Part shown: positions 59,880-64,000 of the stretch, piece after piece
How the letters are laid out: the number at the start of each line of letters is the position of its first letter
How positions within the stretch are numbered: position 1 is the first letter of the stretch
Assembly: GCA_044356745.1 (NCBI GenBank)
Contig: JBIKVP010000001.1
Location: forward strand, 31,109-95,108
Source: JBIKVP01 sp044356745
GTDB lineage: Bacteria; Pseudomonadota; Alphaproteobacteria; Rhizobiales; Beijerinckiaceae
Reading direction: 5' to 3'
DNA length: 64,000 bases
Translations under genes and position numbers: made by a program
The notes under the pieces: model-generated
Database searches by the model: none
What the model was told of the DNA's origin: nothing
Seen by the model: only the letters and a program-made list of their open reading frames with translations

Positions 59880-61118
59880 TCACATCCCACCTTCTAAATG
59901 CGCAGCAACGGTGAAAATATCTTTGTCGCCACGTCCACAAAGGTTCATCACCATCAGGTGATCGTGAGGGCGTTTAGGAGCAAGTTCGCACACGCGCGCA
60001 ATAGCGTGAGCAGGCTCTAACGCTGGAATAATGCCCTCTAAACGTGAAAGTAATTGAAACGCTTCAAGCGCTTCATCATCAGTGGTGGAAAGATACGTCA
60101 CGCGCCCTGTATCAAACAGCCAAGCATGTTCGGGGCCAATACCCGGATAATCAAGCCCAGCCGAAATTGAATGCGCATCGGTAATCTGGCCATCATCATT
60201 CATGAGGAGATAAGTGCGATTACCGTGAAGCACACCAGCGCGTCCACCCGTCAGCGATGCAGCATGTTGGCCAGAGGATAACCCGTGCCCCGCCGCTTCC
60301 ACACCAAAGATTTCAATGTTTGGCTCATCTAGAAACGGGTGAAACAAGCCAATCGCATTTGAGCCGCCGCCAATACACGCCACAAGCGAATCAGGCAGCC
60401 GACCTTCCGCCTGCATCATTTGTTCGCGGACTTCGCGACCAATCACACATTGAAAATCACGCACCAGCATCGGATAAGGATGAGGTCCTGCGGCCGTGCC
60501 AATACAATAAAATGTATCACGCACATTCGTAACCCAATCACGCAGCGCTTCATTCATCGCATCTTTAAGTGTGCCTGTGCCTGACGTGACTGGAATAATC
60601 TCAGCCCCAAGCATTTTCATGCGAAACACGTTCGGCTTCTGGCGCTCGACATCCGTTGCGCCCATATAAACAACACATTGCAAGCCAAAGCGCGCACACA
60701 CAGTCGCCGTCGCGACACCGTGCTGACCCGCGCCTGTTTCCGCGATAATGCGTGTTTTACCCATGCGAATCGCTAATAAAATTTGCCCTAGCACATTGTT
60801 GATCTTGTGCGCGCCCGTGTGATTAAGCTCATCGCGTTTGAGATAAATTTTCGCACCGCCCAAATGTTTGGTGAGACGTTCTGCAAAATAAAGGGGGGAC
60901 GGACGACCCACATAATGTTTCAGATAACCGTCCAACTGACTTTGAAAATCAGGATCATTCTTTGCGACCTTGTAAGCGTCTTCAAGCTCGAGAATAAGCG
61001 GCATCAGCGTTTCAGCCACAAAGCGACCGCCGAAAATACCAAAATGCCCCTGTTCATCAGGACCTTGGCGCAAACTATTGGGCGATATGTGAGCAGCTTG
61101 AGAAGATGTCGGCATCAT
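59880..61118 (-). CDS. trpB: Tryptophan synthase beta chain
   Basis: TrpB joins indole and serine to make tryptophan, using PLP. The PLP-lysine is in NHTGAHKINN, the phosphate-binding loop is GGGSNAIG, and the N-terminal GIFGGRFVAETLMPLI and AETGAGQHGVATA are diagnostic. Length 412. It lies 95 bases after trpF on the same strand, but trpA is 17 kb away. Confidence 0.97.
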   Translation of the reverse strand: MMPTSSQAAHISPNSLRQGPDEQGHFGIFGGRFVAETLMPLILELEDAYKVAKNDPDFQSQLDGYLKHYVGRPSPLYFAERLTKHLGGAKIYLKRDELNHTGAHKINNVLGQILLAIRMGKTRIIAETGAGQHGVATATVCARFGLQCVVYMGATDVERQKPNVFRMKMLGAEIIPVTSGTGTLKDAMNEALRDWVTNVRDTFYCIGTAAGPHPYPMLVRDFQCVIGREVREQMMQAEGRLPDSLVACIGGGSNAIGLFHPFLDEPNIEIFGVEAAGHGLSSGQHAASLTGGRAGVLHGNRTYLLMNDDGQITDAHSISAGLDYPGIGPEHAWLFDTGRVTYLSTTDDEALEAFQLLSRLEGIIPALEPAHAIARVCELAPKRPHDHLMVMNLCGRGDKDIFTVAAHLEGGM

Positions 61119-61213
61119 AAAACCTTAGAAAGCAGAGAAGCAAAAAAGTTGACGTACCATGATCAGGAGACAAAACAATCGCACGATTACAAGACGCCAC
61201 GATAAGCGCTTGT

Positions 61214-61897
61214 TTATCGTGAAACAACGCCGTTGGCAAAGGCTTCTCGGGCTTGTGATATAAATCGCTTGATCTTGACATCATCTTTAACACCGAGCGA
61301 GCGTTCTACACCTGATGACACATCAACACCCGCGAGCCTTGTGATGTGAATAGCTTGCGCAACATTCTCAGGCGTTAATCCACCCGATAAAAGAACCGGA
61401 ACATCACTTTTAAGCCCTTTAAGCAAGCTCCAGTCAAAGGTGATCCCGTTTCCACCGGGCAGATCAGCCCCTTCAGGTGCTTTGGCATCCAGTAGAATAT
61501 AATCACTTAAAGGTGCAAAAAGCGAAATTTCCGCAAGATCATTGGCTGTTTTGACCCCAATCACTTTCATGATCTGGCCGCTGTAAAATGTACGTAGTTC
61601 TGATAAACGCTCAAGACTTTCATCGCCATGACACTGAATCACATCAGGCTGCCAAAATTGAATGAGGGATTCAAGCAAGGCATCATCGGCATTCACTGTG
61701 AGCGCAACAATTTTAGCCCGTCCCCGCGCTTGATCTGCCAGTTGCTGACCCTGTGCAATATTAACATGGCGTGGACTTTTCGCGAAATAAACTAGCCCCA
61801 CCATATCCGCACCCGCACTGAGCGCGCTTTCAAGGGTTTCTGCTGTGGAAAGACCACAGATTTTAATCAGGCCCGCAGGTTTTAATAACGTATCCAT
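61214..61897 (-). CDS. trpF: Phosphoribosylanthranilate isomerase
   Basis: TrpF isomerises phosphoribosylanthranilate in tryptophan synthesis. The TIM barrel shows KICGLSTAETLESAL with the catalytic Cys, VALTVNADD, IQCHGDE, the catalytic Asp in YILLDAKAP, and LSGGLTPENVAQAI for phosphate binding. Length 227. It follows lapA by 17 bases and precedes trpB. Confidence 0.95.
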   Translation of the reverse strand: MDTLLKPAGLIKICGLSTAETLESALSAGADMVGLVYFAKSPRHVNIAQGQQLADQARGRAKIVALTVNADDALLESLIQFWQPDVIQCHGDESLERLSELRTFYSGQIMKVIGVKTANDLAEISLFAPLSDYILLDAKAPEGADLPGGNGITFDWSLLKGLKSDVPVLLSGGLTPENVAQAIHITRLAGVDVSSGVERSLGVKDDVKIKRFISQAREAFANGVVSR

Positions 61898-61914
61898 AGC
61901 GCTCTTCTCGCGCC

Positions 61915-62289
61915 TTAAGAGCCAGCCAAAGCTGGATATGAAGGCGCTATCACCGTTTCCGAATGAGGTGGAGCGGTGATAACCGCTTTTTCACGCCGCA
62001 TGTCATCCAGTTCACGCTGTAAGCGTTCAATCTCTTTACGAGAAATGCGCAAACTTTTACGATACTTCCCTTGAGAGAGCCACACCGTGATGCCGCCAAG
62101 CAAAACGCCAAAAGCGATTGATCCCAAAATGACAAGATAAAGCGGCAATTCCCATAAGGGCACTGAACGATCAAGAGCAAGCGGAACAAAGCGCAGCGAC
62201 ACCACATCGCGGTTAGCCATCGACAGAACAAGAAGCCCCACAAACAGGGGCATCAAGATGATGAGCTTAACAGCGCGATGCCACGTCAT
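61915..62289 (-). CDS. lapA: LapA-type (DUF1049) membrane protein
   Basis: Two membrane helices at about residues 8-26 and 47-70 (LVILGSIAFGVLLGGITVWL) are followed by a coiled coil (RISRKEIERLQRELDDMRRE) and a Pro/Ser tail. This is the LapA pattern; in E. coli LapA works with LapB in regulation of LPS synthesis. It lies between ihfB and trpF, the usual order in Hyphomicrobiales. Length 124. Confidence 0.87.
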   Translation of the reverse strand: MTWHRAVKLIILMPLFVGLLVLSMANRDVVSLRFVPLALDRSVPLWELPLYLVILGSIAFGVLLGGITVWLSQGKYRKSLRISRKEIERLQRELDDMRREKAVITAPPHSETVIAPSYPALAGS

Positions 62290-62322
62290 AATAATCCTAT
62301 CTCGCCTATTTCGCTCAATGTT

Positions 62323-62601
62323 TTATGTATTGAGACGTTGACGCATCTCTTTACCTGTTTTGAAAACAGGCATCAGCTTTTCATCGACAGAGACTTTCTC
62401 ACCTGTACGCGGATTACGCCCTGTACGTGATTCGCGGCGCTTGGTAGAAAACGCACCAAACCCGCGCAGCTCAACACGCGATCCGCTAGCGAGTGCTTTA
62501 ATAATCTCGCCTAAAATTGCGTTGACGATATTCTCTACATCGCGCTGATAGAGATGAGGATTACGCGCTGTAATATTTTGCACTAATTCTGATTTGATCA
62601 T
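62323..62601 (-). CDS. ihfB: Integration host factor beta subunit
   Basis: This DNA-bending protein pairs with IhfA. MIKSELVQNITARNPHLYQRDVENIV, the core VELRGFGAFSTKRRESRTGRNPRTGE with the DNA-intercalating Pro, and a short basic tail fit IHF-beta rather than HU. Length 92. Confidence 0.95.
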   Translation of the reverse strand: MIKSELVQNITARNPHLYQRDVENIVNAILGEIIKALASGSRVELRGFGAFSTKRRESRTGRNPRTGEKVSVDEKLMPVFKTGKEMRQRLNT

Positions 62602-62650
62602 AATGACGTCCCTACCCCGTTGTTATCTTTGTCCGTTTATGTGGTTTAAA

Positions 62651-62674
62651 CCGCTTATCACCCCCGATAAGCGG
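62651..62674 (-). terminator. Hairpin after the pcm gene
   Basis: CCGCTTATC pairs with GATAAGCGG around a 6-base loop, 34 bases beyond the pcm stop. On the minus strand only TTT follows, so termination would be weak. Confidence 0.45.
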
Positions 62675-62707
62675 CCTTTGACAAATTTTATTCTAGAAGA
62701 TAAAAAT

Positions 62708-63379
62708 TTAAAAAGCAAAATTTTCGACAGGTGCAAAAGCTTTAAGCATAGCGCCATGCGCACTAAACAACGCGCGTCCGCTCATGTGCTGTGTGGATTT
62801 GGTATAAAGCATCGCTTTAGGTGCGGCGTTTACACCTTCAAGTCCAACGAGAATACCACCCTCACGCAGTTGTTGAATGAGTGTATCGGGTAATTGAGCA
62901 AATACACCTTCAATCAAAATGGCATCAAACGGCGCATGTTGAATGACACCCTGCGCAAAATCCCCATGGACGCATATGACATGAGACGCGTATCCCGCAC
63001 GACTGAGATTTTGCAATGCTTGATCCGCAAGGTCTTGCATTTCTTCAAGAAATATAACGTTCGCACCCACATGCGATAAAAGAGCCGCACCATAACCAGC
63101 GCCACCCGCAATATTCAAAACCTTAAACGGCTTATCACTTGGCAAAGACAATAAGAGCGACTGAATAAGACGGGCAAGCACCATGGGGGTCAGCAACGTG
63201 CGCCCCTCATGCCCAAGCAGTAACGGCTTATCGCAATAGGCGAGTGTCTCTTGATCGGATGGGACAAGCTTTTCGCGCGGAACATCGTCAAAAGCATCAA
63301 TCACACGGCGATGAGTCACATCAAAGGTACGAAGCTGTGTATCAACCATCTGGCGACGTTGAGAGCTATAATCTGTCAT
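62708..63379 (-). CDS. pcm: Protein-L-isoaspartate O-methyltransferase family protein
   Basis: Pcm-type enzymes methylate isoaspartyl residues in aged proteins. RRQMVDTQLRTFDVTHRRVIDAFDDVPREKLVP and LGHEGRTLLTPMVLARLIQ are typical, and LNIAGGAGYGAALLSHVGANV binds S-adenosylmethionine. This 223-residue form is the one common upstream of tolC in Hyphomicrobiales, whose activity is less well studied than that of the E. coli enzyme. Confidence 0.87.
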   Translation of the reverse strand: MTDYSSQRRQMVDTQLRTFDVTHRRVIDAFDDVPREKLVPSDQETLAYCDKPLLLGHEGRTLLTPMVLARLIQSLLLSLPSDKPFKVLNIAGGAGYGAALLSHVGANVIFLEEMQDLADQALQNLSRAGYASHVICVHGDFAQGVIQHAPFDAILIEGVFAQLPDTLIQQLREGGILVGLEGVNAAPKAMLYTKSTQHMSGRALFSAHGAMLKAFAPVENFAF

Positions 63380-63433
63380 GCAATGCGCCCGCCCAAAAAA
63401 TAAAATATCCTATGGTTTTGATAAGACAACACA

Positions 63434-63507
63434 TGGAGGCCTCGCCCGGATTCGAACCGGGGTACAAGGATTTGCAGTCCTCTGCGTAGCCGCTCCGCCA
63501 CGAGGCC
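63434..63507 (-). tRNA. tRNA-Cys (anticodon GCA)
   Basis: On the minus strand the gene begins GGCCTCGTGGCGG and ends CGAGGCCTCCA with CCA encoded. The anticodon loop CTGCAAA is closed by AGGA/TCCT, and the T arm CCCGGTTCGAATCCGGG is intact. Confidence 0.95.
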
Positions 63508-63530
63508 CATTTGCCGTCTTGATATGCCTT

Positions 63531-63577
63531 TAAAGCATGATGCAAAAAAGTGTAAGCGATTTTTTGCCTCAGAATGC
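63531..63577 (+). repeat. Dispersed repeat, copy 6
   Basis: TAAAGCATGATGCAAAAAAG then TGTAAGCGATTTTTTGC, upstream of tRNA-Cys on the other strand. Confidence 0.6.
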
Positions 63578-63614
63578 ATCACAGCACAAAAAACAAATTC
63601 TCATGCATTTATGC

Positions 63615-63863
63615 TTAAAAAATCTTTGCGAATACACCGCCATTTAAAGCGATAAAAATGCAAACAAGTGCACCAATACCGATCACTGTTAATGTTGCAG
63701 CCATCCCCGCGACTCTGAGGCTAAGATTCTCACGCTCACACGAAACCCCATAAGCATGAAGGACGCGGCCGACGAGCAATACAAAACCTAACAAATGCAG
63801 CAAATACGCCGATATTTGTAAACTTTCAAGACACGCCATCAAAATGAGAGCCAGAGGAACGTA
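63615..63863 (-). pseudogene. MAPEG family protein, 5' part lost to an insertion
   Basis: From YVPLALILMACLES onward the reading frame is a typical MAPEG membrane protein: LHLLGFVLLVGRVLHAYG and VAGMAATLTVIGIGAL, with three helices. Normal relatives carry another 40-50 residues in front (a first helix and ARAHANFAE just before YVPLA). Here those are replaced by sequence resembling the end of an IS630-type transposase, with the reading frame open across the junction, so the gene is truncated and probably inactive. Confidence 0.7.
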
Positions 63864-64000
63864 TACCCCTCGTGAGTGAAGAGTTGGTGTCTGAAGTATT
63901 TTGAAGTTATCGGATAGGCGGTCAACCCATAATCGTGCTTTTTGCGGAAAAGTGGTATTCAGGAAGCCAAGGATGGCCTTCACGAAGTCGTTGAAGGTTG
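63864..64000 (-). mobile_element. 3' end of an IS630-like transposase gene
   Basis: The frame enters from the right edge as TFNDFVKAILGFLNTTFPQ, then WVDRLSDNFKIL, closely resembling the C-terminal end of IS630-family transposases (FL...P......D.VSDNFR+I). The likely insertion point is near the TA bases at 63862-63865; IS630 elements insert at TA. The rest of the element lies outside the window, so its completeness cannot be judged. Confidence 0.55.

Noticed and set aside
1..64000. CRISPR arrays, rRNA genes and prophage blocks
   Set aside because: No regularly spaced repeats, rRNA sequences or phage structural genes were seen.

Overview
The window reads as chromosomal DNA of an alphaproteobacterium, most likely of the order Hyphomicrobiales (Rhizobiales), with an unusually modest G+C content (mid-40s % by eye). 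The lineage call rests on gene types and neighbourhoods: GcrA, a 30S S21 gene of the alphaproteobacterial type, the membrane ferritin MbfA, a LysR gene directly after trxB (the LsrB/VtlR arrangement), a chorismate mutase-hisC-tyrC run, mitofilin-HemY, Omp25/31-like porin, and an AdhXL-LpxXL pair for very-long-chain lipid A acylation. The species is not identified.

Left part (1-9 kb): the end of a probable toxin-antitoxin pair with a PIN protein lacking its first catalytic aspartate, then rfbB-rfbD (dTDP-rhamnose), coaA-hisE, trmD, rpsP, a glutathione transferase, an AT-rich unknown membrane protein and ffh. Gaps here carry several families of palindromic extragenic repeats. 9-20 kb: an MFS transporter, an AT-rich two-gene unit of unknown function, aromatic amino acid genes (tyrC-hisC-chorismate mutase), RNase D, a tiny Flp pilin (15517-15687, minus), a stand-alone CpaC-type N domain, rpsU, a TPR lipoprotein and an omega-aminotransferase. 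20-28 kb: a non-flagellar type III secretion export gate gene (sctV) beside a three-gene cassette that encodes all four steps from UDP-GlcNAc to UDP-2,3-diacetamido glucuronate, with the oxidoreductase and acetyltransferase fused; then an aquaporin with an altered filter.

28-50 kb: mutM, gcrA, a small unannotated ORF, leuA, mbfA, mltG-fabF-acpP-fabG, mscL, adhXL-lpxXL, trpA, a tRNA-Thr with a nearby copy of its 3' end, hemY-mitofilin, an SbtA/SbtB bicarbonate transport pair, pal, a structured stretch that may be a small RNA, trxB and an LsrB-like regulator. 50-64 kb: a porin, queG-plsC-ydcF, and directly upstream in the same direction sctU-T-S-R-Q, the rest of the type III export apparatus; then lptB, trpB-trpF, lapA, ihfB, pcm, tRNA-Cys and a MAPEG gene cut by an IS630-like element at the right edge.

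The main discovery is the type III system. Five genes easily mistaken for fliMPQR/flhB, plus a distant one resembling flhA, carry injectisome rather than flagellar signatures. The SctU protein lacks the autocleaving NPTH motif: an ungapped alignment puts TKDG in its place. The system is split over at least two loci and its distal operon runs on into housekeeping genes. More broadly, many classic operons are broken up here (rpsP-rimM-trmD-rplS, trpFBA, tol-pal, lptCAB, hisBHAFE), which suggests extensive rearrangement, consistent with the many dispersed repeats.
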